Shown here piece after piece: positions 34,084-42,320 of a DNA stretch of 64,000 nt. Positions within the stretch are counted from its first letter, which is position 1; each line of letters begins with the position of its first letter. This DNA is from Sphingomonas_O antarctica. Lineage in GTDB: Bacteria > Pseudomonadota > Alphaproteobacteria > Sphingomonadales > Sphingomonadaceae. Below the pieces are notes generated by a model. The model was not told where the DNA came from. It ran no database searches and was given only the letters and a program-made list of their open reading frames with translations. The position numbers were made by a program, and so were the translations under genes. The DNA is taken from assembly GCF_965137005.1 (NCBI RefSeq), contig NZ_CBCRXM010000001.1, forward strand, positions 62,001 to 126,000. The letters run 5' to 3'.

Positions 34084-35030
34084 GCGGAGCGCAGCGACGG
34101 GGGCAGTGGCGGGCTGAAATCCCGTCGCCGCCACCGGGCGTTCGCCGGCTCTTCGGGGTTGGTCGGCGCGAACGGGACGTAGCCGAAGAAGGTGGCGATA
34201 CGGCGTTCGGCGGCCTCGGTGATCGCGGTGCGGCCGTGCATGTAGCGACTGTTGTCCAGGATCAGCACGTCGCCCTGTTGCCAAGTGACCGGCACGGCGA
34301 TGGCATCCGCGACGCGCTTGATCTCGATCAGCCACTCGTCGGGAACGACGCTGCCATCGTCGAGCAAGGGGAAGCCGGTGCGGTTGTTGTTGAACCGCGC
34401 GAAAAGCAGGAAATTGCCGAATGCCGGTGCATCGCCGAACAGCGGACGGTGCAGCGCGGGGCGGGAGAACACCCGCCACAGCCGATCGTTCGCCCAGCGA
34501 AAACTATACGGACAATCGGGCGGCGGGGCGGCGAGCAGCGCGTCGTCGGGGGTCGGCGTGCCCAGCCAGAAATCGAGCAGCTCGGGCCAGACCGGTTGGG
34601 GATAGACCAGCCGCCGTGGGCTCAGCGCGTCACGCAGCCAGCCGGGCAGAGCTTCAACCACCGCCACCCCATCGCACACCAAGGTCTCGCCACCTTCGCC
34701 CGGCGGTGACAGGCAGGCGAACAGCGCCGCATCGGGCTTCCACGGTTCCCGCGACAATTCGGGGTGGAGGTTGAATGCGTCGGTTCCAGAATCGACCGAC
34801 CGCACGTCGCCCGCACCGTTAAGCAGCACGCGGCCGGGACTCTCATTGACGACGGCTGTCGAGCAGAGGCGCCGAGCGAGCCGTTCGAACCGCGGCACAT
34901 CGGCATCGAACCCGCGCAACAAGATCGCTCCGTGTTCGCGGAACAGCGTTTCGAGGCGTGCGGCGTCGAGGTCATCGGCGGTTTCGCCAGCATGTGCTTC
35001 GATGAGGACGGGCAGGGTCACGACACCCAC
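34080..35030 (-). CDS. TauD/TfdA-family Fe(II)/2-oxoglutarate dioxygenase
   Basis: A 316-residue protein with the double-stranded beta-helix of TauD enzymes. Metal ligands His89 and Glu91 sit in NLHPELS (HxE rather than HxD, as in several SyrP/clavaminate-type members). The distal His is in SRYMHGRTA near residue 265, followed by the 2-oxoglutarate-binding Arg. It would hydroxylate a small molecule or an amino-acid side chain. It is transcribed divergently from a sulfotransferase gene 43 bp away, hinting at action on a sulfated product, but the substrate is unknown. Confidence 0.85.
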   Translation of the reverse strand: MGVVTLPVLIEAHAGETADDLDAARLETLFREHGAILLRGFDADVPRFERLARRLCSTAVVNESPGRVLLNGAGDVRSVDSGTDAFNLHPELSREPWKPDAALFACLSPPGEGGETLVCDGVAVVEALPGWLRDALSPRRLVYPQPVWPELLDFWLGTPTPDDALLAAPPPDCPYSFRWANDRLWRVFSRPALHRPLFGDAPAFGNFLLFARFNNNRTGFPLLDDGSVVPDEWLIEIKRVADAIAVPVTWQQGDVLILDNSRYMHGRTAITEAAERRIATFFGYVPFAPTNPEEPANARWRRRDFSPPLPPSLRSA

Positions 35031-35072
35031 CTAATTCCTTGCCGCGGCGACGTCACGGCTTATGCGGGTGCC

Positions 35073-35969
35073 ATGTCGCCCGACGCCTATCTCCACCGGA
35101 TCGAGGATGGCGCGGCGGTTTTCTTGCCGATGGACCGTGCGGCGTATCACCGCTCGATTTTTCTTGATCACCGCGTTCAGGCGGCGAGGTCGGGAGAGGC
35201 GAGCACGCCGGTGGGCGATGCTCCTGTGCAGCCGATCGCCTTCATCTTCCATGTCGCGCATTGCGGATCGACGTTGCTGGCGCGGGCGCTTGACCGGATC
35301 GAGAGCAATCTGGTGCTGCGAGAGCCGATGGCGCTGCGTCAGGCGGCGCTTGATCCGAACGTGCCGCTCGATGCGGTGCTCGGTTTGCTGTCGCGCCGCT
35401 ATCGCCCCGATCTGCCGACGCTGATCAAGGCCAATGTGCCGGTGAATTTTGTACTGTCGCGCATTGTCGCGGCGGTCCCTGGGATGCGTGCGTTGTTTCT
35501 GCATATGCCGTTGGAAAGTTGGCTGGCGGCGGTGCTGCGCAGTCCGCAGCATCGCCATTGGGTGCATCAAGTCAGTACGCTGGTCGGTCTGCCGGTCGAG
35601 GTCGATGATGCGGCGGCGGCGGCGCAACTGTGGCTCGCGCAGACCGATGCGTTCCGCGCGGCGATGATGCTGTTGCCGGATAGCGTCAGCCTCGACGCCG
35701 ACCGCTTTTTTTCGCACCCGGCCGAAGCTATTGCCGCGAGTGCGCCTGCGCTACACGTGGCGATGTCAGGGGGCGAGGCCGCGCAAATCGCCGCAGGCCC
35801 ATTGTTTACGCACGACGCCAAGCGCCCCGCGAACGTATTCGACAATGCGGAACGGGTGCGGCGCGCGTTGGCGACGAAGGCAGCGATCGCGATAGAAATC
35901 AGCGCTGCGAGAAAATGGATCGAAGCGCGCGGCGGCGACACATCGCCGTTGCCGCGCGCTTTGATTTGA
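35073..35969 (+). CDS. Sulfotransferase-like protein
   Basis: A 298-residue protein. The phosphosulfate-binding loop appears as IFHVAHCGSTLLARAL (residues 58-73), matching the 5'-PSB motif of PAPS-dependent sulfotransferases. A helical body follows, with KANVPVNFVLSRI. The start is the ATG of MSPDAYLHRIEDG; there is no signal peptide. It would transfer sulfate from PAPS to an unknown acceptor in the cytoplasm. Its only close partner is the divergent TauD-type oxygenase, with which it shares a 42-bp intergenic space. Confidence 0.75.
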   Translation: MSPDAYLHRIEDGAAVFLPMDRAAYHRSIFLDHRVQAARSGEASTPVGDAPVQPIAFIFHVAHCGSTLLARALDRIESNLVLREPMALRQAALDPNVPLDAVLGLLSRRYRPDLPTLIKANVPVNFVLSRIVAAVPGMRALFLHMPLESWLAAVLRSPQHRHWVHQVSTLVGLPVEVDDAAAAAQLWLAQTDAFRAAMMLLPDSVSLDADRFFSHPAEAIAASAPALHVAMSGGEAAQIAAGPLFTHDAKRPANVFDNAERVRRALATKAAIAIEISAARKWIEARGGDTSPLPRALI

Positions 35970-36038
35970 GTGCTGGCGCCGTGGCAAAGCCGCGTCGCCG
36001 GTCGGGCAAATTGCCCGCCGCCCGAGCCGCATCAGTCG

Positions 36039-36078
36039 AGGATAAGCGGCGCTTGCTTCGCGCCGCGCCGCTTATCCT
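36039..36078 (-). terminator. Strong hairpin between sulfotransferase and rpsD
   Basis: Perfect 14-bp arms AGGATAAGCGGCGC and complement surround a 12-nt loop, 8 bp after the rpsD stop. The stretch is convergent, so it can serve both genes. There is no long T tract. Confidence 0.55.
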
Positions 36079-36085
36079 TCGCTGA

Positions 36086-36700
36086 TTAACGGCTGTAAAA
36101 CTCGACGACCAGATTCGGCTCCATCTTCACCGGATAGGGCACTTCGTCGAGGGTCGGGACGCGCGACAGGGTCACCTTGGCGGTGCCGTCGGCGACGACG
36201 TAATCGGGGATTTCACGCTCGGGAAGGCTCTGCGCCTCCATCACCAGCGCCATTTCCTGCGCCTTGGTGCCCAGCGAGATTTCGTCGTTCACGGCACAGC
36301 GGCGCGACGCGACATTGCACTTCACGCCGTTGACGCGGATGTGGCCGTGCGACACCAGCTGGCGCGCAGCGAACACCGTCGGCGCGAACTTGGCGCGATA
36401 GACGATCGCGTCGAGGCGACGCTCGAGCAGGCCGATGAGGTTCTGCGACGTATCGCCCTTCATCCGCGCGGCTTCGGTATATTGCGCCTTGAACTGCTTT
36501 TCGGTGACTTCGCCGTAATAGCCCTTGAGCTTCTGCTTGGCCTTCAGCTGCAGACCGAAGTCGGACACCTTGCCCTTGCGGCGCTGGCCATGCTGGCCGG
36601 GTCCGTATTCGCGCTTGTTCACCGGGGACTTCGGACGGCCCCAGATGTTTTCGCCCATGCGGCGATCGAGCTTGTGCTTGGCGCTATGGCGCTTCGACAT
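36086..36700 (-). CDS. rpsD: 30S ribosomal protein S4
   Basis: A 204-residue S4 with MSKRHSAKHKLDRRMGENIWGRPKSP at the start and the S4 RNA-binding domain (RRLDAIVYRAKFAPTVFAARQLVSHGHIRVNG). It is a primary 16S rRNA binder at the 5' domain. The gene stands alone rather than in the alpha operon, as usual in alphaproteobacteria. The 172-bp leader holds no recognisable S4-binding pseudoknot that I can defend. Confidence 0.97.
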   Translation of the reverse strand: MSKRHSAKHKLDRRMGENIWGRPKSPVNKREYGPGQHGQRRKGKVSDFGLQLKAKQKLKGYYGEVTEKQFKAQYTEAARMKGDTSQNLIGLLERRLDAIVYRAKFAPTVFAARQLVSHGHIRVNGVKCNVASRRCAVNDEISLGTKAQEMALVMEAQSLPEREIPDYVVADGTAKVTLSRVPTLDEVPYPVKMEPNLVVEFYSR

Positions 36701-36872
36701 ATTTCTTCCTTCAACTGCGTTCGTTACAAAATTGCCCGGAGCCGCCTGCGATCTCTCATGTTAGGGAGAGGACAGGGCCACCGCTTCACCGGACGTGCGG
36801 GGCCAATCACGAAGGGCGGGCCAATAGCGGCCAGCGGCTTGAAGTCAAGTTGGGGCCCGCTAAAGGCGCGCT

Positions 36873-37172
36873 ATGATCCTTCCCCAAGATTGCACGACGA
36901 TGGCTGATGTTCGCGCTGGCGTCGACGATATCGACCGCCAATTGGCCGCGTTGATCGGCACGCGGTTCCGCTTCATGGACGCCGCCGCGCGGATCAAGCC
37001 CGCGCGCGGCGCGGTGCGCGACGAATGGCGTAAGGCTCAGGTCATCGACAATGCGGCGGTGAATGCCGAGGCGAACGACTGGCCGGTCGACGCTGCCCGT
37101 CAATTGTGGGAGCACCTCGTCGAAGCCTCGATTGGCTATGAATTCGATCGCTTCGACGAACGCGGGAACTGA
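36873..37172 (+). CDS. Chorismate mutase, AroQ class (PchB-like)
   Basis: A 99-residue all-helical protein. DCTTMADVRAGVDDIDRQLAALIGTR has the conserved Arg and Asp-Ile-Asp of the AroQ fold, and RDEWRKAQVIDNA resembles isochorismate pyruvate-lyase PchB more than the typical mutase. It may rearrange chorismate to prephenate, or act on isochorismate. No siderophore or salicylate genes are nearby, so a mutase role is more likely. The 3' end overlaps the convergent TrmJ fusion gene by 37 bp. Confidence 0.85.
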   Translation: MILPQDCTTMADVRAGVDDIDRQLAALIGTRFRFMDAAARIKPARGAVRDEWRKAQVIDNAAVNAEANDWPVDAARQLWEHLVEASIGYEFDRFDERGN

Positions 37173-38272
37173 AGCGCCGACAATATCCCGCGGATCGTGC
37201 GGATTTCGGGTGTGGTCCAGCCGGGCTTGGTCAGGATCGAGCGCACATTGCGGCGCATCGACGGCACTTTCGGCGGCGGAAAGTAGAAGCCCGCTGCGTC
37301 GATCAGGCTGTCGAACTGCTCGATCATCCCGTCGAGATCGAATTGCGACGCGGGCGGTTCGTCGTCGACCTTGGTCGGTTGGGCCAGCGTCTCGCCCCGC
37401 GACCATTCATAAGCGACCAGGATCACCGCCTGGGCGAGGTTCAGGCTCGAAAATGCCGGGTTGACCGGGATGGTGAGGATCGCGCGGGCGATCGCTACAT
37501 CGTCGGTTTCGAGGCCCGCGCGTTCGGGTCCGAACAGGATCGCGCTGCGGGTCGTGGCGGCGCGGATTTCGCTGGCGGCTTCGGCGGCGTCGACCACCGG
37601 TTTCGTGACGCCGCGTTTGCGCACGGTGGTGGCGTAGACATGGGCGCAATCGGCGACGGCGGCGGACACGCTGTCATAAACCTGCGCGTTGGCGATCAGC
37701 GCGTCCGCGCCCGCCGCCGCCGGCCCCGCATCGGGATTGGGCCAGCCATCGCGTGGGCTGACGAGGCGGAGTTCGGTGAGGCCGAAATTGAGCATCGCGC
37801 GCGCCGCCTTGCCGATATTTTCGGCGAGTTGCGGACGGACGAGAACAATGATGGGGGGCGGGGTCCTTCGAGACGGGCCTTGGGCTGCGGCTGCGCCTTC
37901 GCTCAGTCCGTCCTCAGGACGAACGGAGTTGGAAAAAATCCGTTTGTCCTGAGGAGCCGCTGAGCTTGTCGAAGCGGCGTCTCGAAGGACTGGCGTGGGG
38001 CGTGCGGCCAGAGTGCTGACCGCTTTCCAATCGCCGTCGATCAACGCCTGCTTCTTGGCGCGTGACCAACCCTTCAATTTTCGTTCGATCTCCAACGCCT
38101 CGTATCGCGTCTGAAAATATTCGGACCAGACCAGCTCGACCGGTCTGCGCGAATGTGTGAAGCCCTCAAAGACGCCCGACTGATGCTCGGCCACGCGCTT
38201 TTCGAGATCGTCGGTATGCCCGACGTAAAATCGTCCGTCGCTACAGCGCAAAATGTACGTCCAGAAGCTCAT
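37136..38272 (-). CDS. GIY-YIG nuclease domain fused to TrmJ-type tRNA 2'-O-methyltransferase
   Basis: A 378-residue frame. Residues 1-94 form a small GIY-YIG domain (WTYILRCSDGRFYVGHTDDLEKRV, UPF0213-like). Residues ~95-137 are encoded by the 128-bp inverted repeat at 37863-37990. Residues ~138-378 are a SPOUT methyltransferase with IIVLVRPQLAENIGKAARAMLNFG and ILFGPERAGLETDD, as in TrmJ, which methylates position 32 of tRNAs. The TrmJ part has no ATG, GTG or TTG of its own before IIVLV, so it is read from the GIY-YIG start unless a rare ATT/ATC start is used. The native genes were probably separate. Confidence 0.75.
   Translation of the reverse strand: MSFWTYILRCSDGRFYVGHTDDLEKRVAEHQSGVFEGFTHSRRPVELVWSEYFQTRYEALEIERKLKGWSRAKKQALIDGDWKAVSTLAARPTPVLRDAASTSSAAPQDKRIFSNSVRPEDGLSEGAAAAQGPSRRTPPPIIVLVRPQLAENIGKAARAMLNFGLTELRLVSPRDGWPNPDAGPAAAGADALIANAQVYDSVSAAVADCAHVYATTVRKRGVTKPVVDAAEAASEIRAATTRSAILFGPERAGLETDDVAIARAILTIPVNPAFSSLNLAQAVILVAYEWSRGETLAQPTKVDDEPPASQFDLDGMIEQFDSLIDAAGFYFPPPKVPSMRRNVRSILTKPGWTTPEIRTIRGILSALQFPRSSKRSNS
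37863..37990. repeat. 128-bp inverted-repeat element (CCTTCGAGACG family) inside the GIY-YIG/TrmJ frame
   Basis: Outer arms GTCCTTCGAGACG and CGTCTCGAAGGAC are exact complements. Inner arms TCCTCAGGACGAACGGA and TCCGTTTGTCCTGAGGA pair with one mismatch. This is the type of dispersed repeat seen across sphingomonads and Caulobacter-like genomes, normally between genes. Here it is open on the minus strand and joins two genes. Confidence 0.85.
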
Positions 38273-38277
38273 GTCAC

Positions 38278-38345
38278 GTCCTTCGAGACGGGCCTTCAAC
38301 TGCGGCTGCGCCTTCGCTCAGTCCCTCCTCAGGACAAACGGATTT
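38278..38345. repeat. Half copy of the CCTTCGAGACG repeat before the GIY-YIG start
   Basis: It matches the left half of the 37863 element from GTCCTTCGAGACGGGCCTT through TCCTCAGGACAAACGGA, with a few changes. On the minus strand its end CTCGAAGGAC lies 5 nt before the ATG at 38272, so its GAAGGA can serve as the ribosome-binding site of the fusion gene. Confidence 0.8.
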
Positions 38346-38371
38346 GTGGGGTTCCGTTGGTCAGTGAGCGC

Positions 38372-38860
38372 CTACTCCCCGATCGGCAACCTTGGATGCG
38401 TGGGGTCCGCCGCTTCGGTCACATTGCCCGCGAACTCCTCGAAATCGCGCGGCTCTGCGAATTCCTTATAGACGCTGGCGAAGCGGATATAGGCCACGCT
38501 GTCTAAGCCCTTGAGACCGTCCATCACGAAGCCACCGATCTGGCGCGACGAGACCTCGGCATCGCCCAGCGTTTCGAGCTGACGCTGGATGCCCGAAATG
38601 AGCTGTTCGATGCGGACGCCGTCGATCGGGCGTTTGCGGACGGCGGTGTAGACCGAGCGGCCGAGCTTTTCGCGTTCGAACACTTCGCGGCGGCCGTCGC
38701 CTTTGACCACCGTCAATTCGCGAAGCTGGATGCGCTCGAACGTCGTGAAGCGCGCGCCGCAGCCTTCGCATTGCCGCCGCCGCCGGATCACCGCACCGTC
38801 TTCGGACGGGCGCGAGTCCTTTACCTGGCTGTCTTCATGCGCGCAGAACGGGCAGCGCAT
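38372..38860 (-). CDS. nrdR: Transcriptional repressor NrdR
   Basis: A 162-residue regulator. The zinc ribbon has Cys3, Cys6, Cys31 and Cys34 (MRCPFC and CEGCGARF), and an ATP-cone follows (VVKGDGRREVFEREKL). It senses dATP/ATP and represses ribonucleotide reductase genes. In this class it commonly lies next to glyA, as here (one small gene intervenes). No nrd operon is in the window, so its targets are elsewhere. Confidence 0.96.
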   Translation of the reverse strand: MRCPFCAHEDSQVKDSRPSEDGAVIRRRRQCEGCGARFTTFERIQLRELTVVKGDGRREVFEREKLGRSVYTAVRKRPIDGVRIEQLISGIQRQLETLGDAEVSSRQIGGFVMDGLKGLDSVAYIRFASVYKEFAEPRDFEEFAGNVTEAADPTHPRLPIGE

Positions 38861-38863
38861 GCG

Positions 38864-39082
38864 TTACTTTTTCAGCTGCCGGTACGCGGCGTAACCCGCG
38901 CCGAGCAGGATGCCGAAGCCGACCGAAAAGGGCAGCAAAATCCCGGCAACCGCGCCGACTGCCGCGCCGCCGATCAGCTTGTTGCCATCGTCCCCGGCAA
39001 TCACGTGAGTGGCCTTGTCCACGGCACTGTCGAGGACTTCGGTAACCTTGTCGGCGACCGATGGGCCGGTTTGTTCGTCCAT
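38864..39082 (-). CDS. Small glycine-rich membrane-associated hypothetical protein
   Basis: A 72-residue protein. A hydrophilic N-terminus (MDEQTGPSVADKVTEVLDSAVDKATHVIAG) is followed by a Gly-zipper-like hydrophobic segment (LIGGAAVGAVAGILLPFSVGFGILLGAGYAAY) and a basic tail. It lies between glyA and nrdR with gaps of 3 bp on each side and so belongs to that operon. No known function. Confidence 0.7.
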   Translation of the reverse strand: MDEQTGPSVADKVTEVLDSAVDKATHVIAGDDGNKLIGGAAVGAVAGILLPFSVGFGILLGAGYAAYRQLKK

Positions 39083-39085
39083 GAT

Positions 39086-40387
39086 CTAAAGCTCCGGATA
39101 GATTGGGAAGCGCTGGCACAAGGCCTCGACGCGCTGGCGGACGGCGTGTTCGACCTGGCCGTCGCCGGCCTCGCCGTTTTTCTTCAGGCCATCGAGCACG
39201 TCGGCGATCATGTCGGCGATCTCGACGAATTCGGCTGTGCCGAAGCCGCGCGTGGTGCCCGCGGGGCTGCCGACGCGGATGCCGCTGGTCTTGACCGGGG
39301 GCAGGGGGTCGAACGGAATGCCGTTCTTGTTGCACGTGATCGCGGCGCGCTCGAGCGCTTCGTCGGCATCCTTGCCGGTCACGCCGAGCGGGGTCAGGTC
39401 GATCAAGGCAAGGTGCGTGTCGGTGCCGCCCGACACGACGTCGGCGCCGCGTTCCTTCAGGCGGCCGGCGAGCGCCTTGGCATTGTCGATGATCGCCTGC
39501 GAATAGGTCTTGAATTCGGGGCGCAACGCCTCGCCGAACGCCACCGCCTTGGCGGCGATGACGTGCATCAGCGGGCCGCCCTGCAAGCCCGGGAACACCG
39601 CCGAATTGATCTTCTTGGCAATCGCCTCGTCATCGGTCAGCACCATGCCGCCACGGGGCCCGCGCAGCGTCTTGTGCGTCGTCGTGGTGACGACATGCGC
39701 GTGGCCGAACGGCGTCGGGTGCGTCCCGCCCGCGACAAGCCCGGCGAAGTGCGCCATGTCGACCATCAACTTCGCGCCGACTTCATCGGCAATCGCCCGG
39801 AACCGCGCGAAATCGATGTGGCGGGGATAGGCGCTGCCGCCCGCGATGATCAGGACCGGCCGGTGTTCCTTGGCCAGCGCTTCGACCTGGTCGAAATCGA
39901 TTAGGTGATCGTCGCGCTTCACACCATATTGGATGGCGTTGAACCATTTGCCCGACATCGCCGCGCGCGCGCCGTGCGTCAGGTGGCCGCCGGCGTCGAG
40001 GCTCATGCCCAAAATCGTGTCGCCCGGTTTGGTCAGCGCGAGCATCACGGCGCCATTGGCCTGCGCGCCCGAATGGGGTTGGACATTGGCAAAGCCGCAA
40101 TCGAACAATTGCTTGGCGCGCTCGATTGCCAGCGTCTCGACATCGTCGGACGGCGCGCAGCCCTGGTAATAGCGCTTGCCGGGATAGCCTTCGGCGTACT
40201 TGTTGGTGAATACCGAGCCTTGCGCTTCGAGCACCGCTTTCGAAACGATGTTTTCCGATGCGATCAGTTCGATCTGATGTTTTTCGCGCTGCACTTCGCG
40301 CTGGATGCCGCCGAACACCGCCGGATCGCTGTCGGCGAGCGTGCGGGTGAAGAACCCTTCCTGGCGGTATTTCGGGCTGTCGGTCAT
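39086..40387 (-). CDS. glyA: Serine hydroxymethyltransferase
   Basis: A 433-residue PLP enzyme. IELIASENIVSKAVLEAQGS and NKYAEGYPGKRYYQGC open the fold, and the Schiff-base Lys is in VVTTTTHKTLRGPRGG. It converts serine and tetrahydrofolate to glycine and methylene-tetrahydrofolate. The start MTDSPKYRQEGFF overlaps the rpiB stop by 4 bp (ATGA); the frame open further upstream only re-reads rpiB. Order rpiB-glyA-small protein-nrdR is a conserved alphaproteobacterial arrangement. Confidence 0.97.
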   Translation of the reverse strand: MTDSPKYRQEGFFTRTLADSDPAVFGGIQREVQREKHQIELIASENIVSKAVLEAQGSVFTNKYAEGYPGKRYYQGCAPSDDVETLAIERAKQLFDCGFANVQPHSGAQANGAVMLALTKPGDTILGMSLDAGGHLTHGARAAMSGKWFNAIQYGVKRDDHLIDFDQVEALAKEHRPVLIIAGGSAYPRHIDFARFRAIADEVGAKLMVDMAHFAGLVAGGTHPTPFGHAHVVTTTTHKTLRGPRGGMVLTDDEAIAKKINSAVFPGLQGGPLMHVIAAKAVAFGEALRPEFKTYSQAIIDNAKALAGRLKERGADVVSGGTDTHLALIDLTPLGVTGKDADEALERAAITCNKNGIPFDPLPPVKTSGIRVGSPAGTTRGFGTAEFVEIADMIADVLDGLKKNGEAGDGQVEHAVRQRVEALCQRFPIYPEL

Positions 40388-40857
40388 GCGGTCTCTTCGG
40401 CAGGAGGGTGGTTCAATTTGTCGACGCGGTGCGTGTGACGGCCGCCTTCGAAGTCGGTGGTCAGGAACGCGGTGACGCAAGCCTTGGCCATGTCGACACC
40501 GATCAGCCGCGCACCGAGCGCGATGGCGTTGGCGTCGTTGTGGCGGCGGGCTAGTGCGGCACTGACCGGCTCCGCGACCTGTGCGCACCGGACATGCGGA
40601 TTGCGGTTGGCGGCGATGGCAATGCCGATGCCCGAACCGCAAATGGCGATGCCGAACGGCGCATCGCCATTTTCCAGCGCGGTGGCGAGGCGATAGCCGA
40701 AATCGGGATAATCGACGCTGGCGGTGGAATTGGTGCCGAGATCGAGAATGTCGTGTCCCGATTCCTTGAGCCATTCGATCAGCACGGTCTTGAGCTCATA
40801 GCCGGCATGATCGGCAGAAAGCGCAATCCGTAGCGGGTTTGTCGATGAATCGGTCAA
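40384..40857 (-). CDS. rpiB: Ribose 5-phosphate isomerase B
   Basis: A 157-residue RpiB/LacAB-family isomerase: IALSADHAGYELK at the start, CGSGIGIAIAANRNPHVRCAQ with the active-site Cys, and RHNDANAIALGARLIG. It interconverts ribose 5-phosphate and ribulose 5-phosphate. I prefer a TTG start (MTDSSTNPL), with AGGA 7 nt upstream, because the next ATG would add about 21 unrelated residues. First gene of the rpiB-glyA-nrdR operon. Confidence 0.9.
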   Translation of the reverse strand: MTDSSTNPLRIALSADHAGYELKTVLIEWLKESGHDILDLGTNSTASVDYPDFGYRLATALENGDAPFGIAICGSGIGIAIAANRNPHVRCAQVAEPVSAALARRHNDANAIALGARLIGVDMAKACVTAFLTTDFEGGRHTHRVDKLNHPPAEETA

Positions 40858-41033
40858 GATATGGTCCTGCGAACTGATTCGGGCGATGCCACGCCTGTAG
40901 CACCACCGCGCACGAAGCATAGCGCCGGGTCGAAATCGATGCGCTGCTGGCGCGATCCGTATCGGCCATATGGGCTAGGCCGACGGGCTATCGGCGGCGG
41001 CGCGAATATGGGGCATGACAGTTCGGGGGCGGG

Positions 41034-42290
41034 ATGATGCGCAAGCAGCCGGACGAAGTCACGATTACGACCAATACCGGCGTGGCGCTTGCCTCGCTGG
41101 CGTTGGTTGCCGTCGGGCTCGGCTCGGCTTGGTACGCGTTCAGCAACGTCGTCCCCGCGACGACAATGCGTTGGTGGGGCGGGTACGTTGCAGCCCTCAT
41201 CATCGCGTTCGTCGCGGTAATTATTGCCTTCGAATTGACGCCCCGTTCGGTGCGCCGCGCGCGCCGACGGTCGTGGCGGTTGGCCGGAGAAGTGTTGCAC
41301 TGGGGCACCTGGCTGGCGGTGCAGGGGGTCATCTGGCTGTTGATGCCGTGGGGCACAGAGCCGATGCAGCTGGTCACGGTGCTGTTCTCGACGGGCTATA
41401 TCGCCGCCAATTACGTGACGTCGATCGATTCGCCGGGGTTGGCGCGGCTGCGCGTCGGGTCGGTGGCGATATCGCTGGTGCTGGCCACTCTGGTCCATCG
41501 CGTGACGTTATGGCCGTATATTGCCGGTTATCTGTTGTGTTTCGGGATGGTCATGCTGATGGTCGGCAACATCATTGACCGCAGCATCGGCCAATTGCGC
41601 GCGGCGCGGGTGGAGGCGGAGGCGGCGCGTGACGCGCGGACGCACTTCATGGCGGCGGCCAGTCACGATCTGGGTCAGCCGCTACAGGCCGCGCGGCTGT
41701 TCTTCGAACAGGCGATTGGCGCGCCCGATGGGCCACGGCAGGAGGTCGCGGCGCGCAACACGCGGATCGCGCTGGCGGCGATGGAGCGCCTGGTGCGGCA
41801 GATGCTCGATCATTTACGGCTCGACCAAGGCGCGGTCGAGACCGATCTGCGCCGCTTCCGGGTTGCGGACGTGATTGCCGCAGTGGCGGCGCAGTTCGAG
41901 CCGCTGGCGGCGCTAGGCCAGATCGATTTGCGCGCGGTGTCGGGCACGCTCGACATATGCGGCGATCCCGAGCTGGTCGAGCGGGCATTGGGCAATCTGG
42001 TCGACAATGCGCTGCGCCATTCGCGGGGGGCCCGCATCCTGATCGGCGCGCGGCGGCACGGACCTCGTGTCCGCATCTGGGTGATCGACAATGGATGCGG
42101 CATTCCGGGCGGTGATGTCGGCAAATTGTTCGAACCGTTCGTTCAGGGATCCGGCGACGGGCGCCCACGCGGCGGGCTGGGCATTGGTCTGTCGTCTGTG
42201 CGCGCGCTGATGACGCTGATGCAGGGGAGCAGCGGAATCGACCTGCGCTGGGACAAGGGTGCGGCGTTTTACCTTGAATTGCCCGCCTGA
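41034..42290 (+). CDS. Membrane sensor histidine kinase
   Basis: A 418-residue kinase with five or six membrane helices in the first 180 residues and no separate periplasmic domain. The phospho-acceptor His211 is in AASHDLGQPLQAARLF, an H-box typical of the hybrid/RcsC-like group that works with LuxR regulators. The ATPase domain has NLVDNALRHS (N box), DNGCGIP (G1) and GGLGIGLSSVRAL (G2). The partner response regulator begins 31 bp downstream. The signal is unknown. Confidence 0.92.
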   Translation: MMRKQPDEVTITTNTGVALASLALVAVGLGSAWYAFSNVVPATTMRWWGGYVAALIIAFVAVIIAFELTPRSVRRARRRSWRLAGEVLHWGTWLAVQGVIWLLMPWGTEPMQLVTVLFSTGYIAANYVTSIDSPGLARLRVGSVAISLVLATLVHRVTLWPYIAGYLLCFGMVMLMVGNIIDRSIGQLRAARVEAEAARDARTHFMAAASHDLGQPLQAARLFFEQAIGAPDGPRQEVAARNTRIALAAMERLVRQMLDHLRLDQGAVETDLRRFRVADVIAAVAAQFEPLAALGQIDLRAVSGTLDICGDPELVERALGNLVDNALRHSRGARILIGARRHGPRVRIWVIDNGCGIPGGDVGKLFEPFVQGSGDGRPRGGLGIGLSSVRALMTLMQGSSGIDLRWDKGAAFYLELPA

Positions 42291-42320
42291 GCCCCGCTAG
42301 CCCGGTGGAAAGCGGGGCGC

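Noticed and set aside
40384..40920. A longer rpiB starting at the ATG at 40920
   Set aside because: The added residues do not match the RpiB family; a TTG with good ribosome site at 40857 fits the family start.
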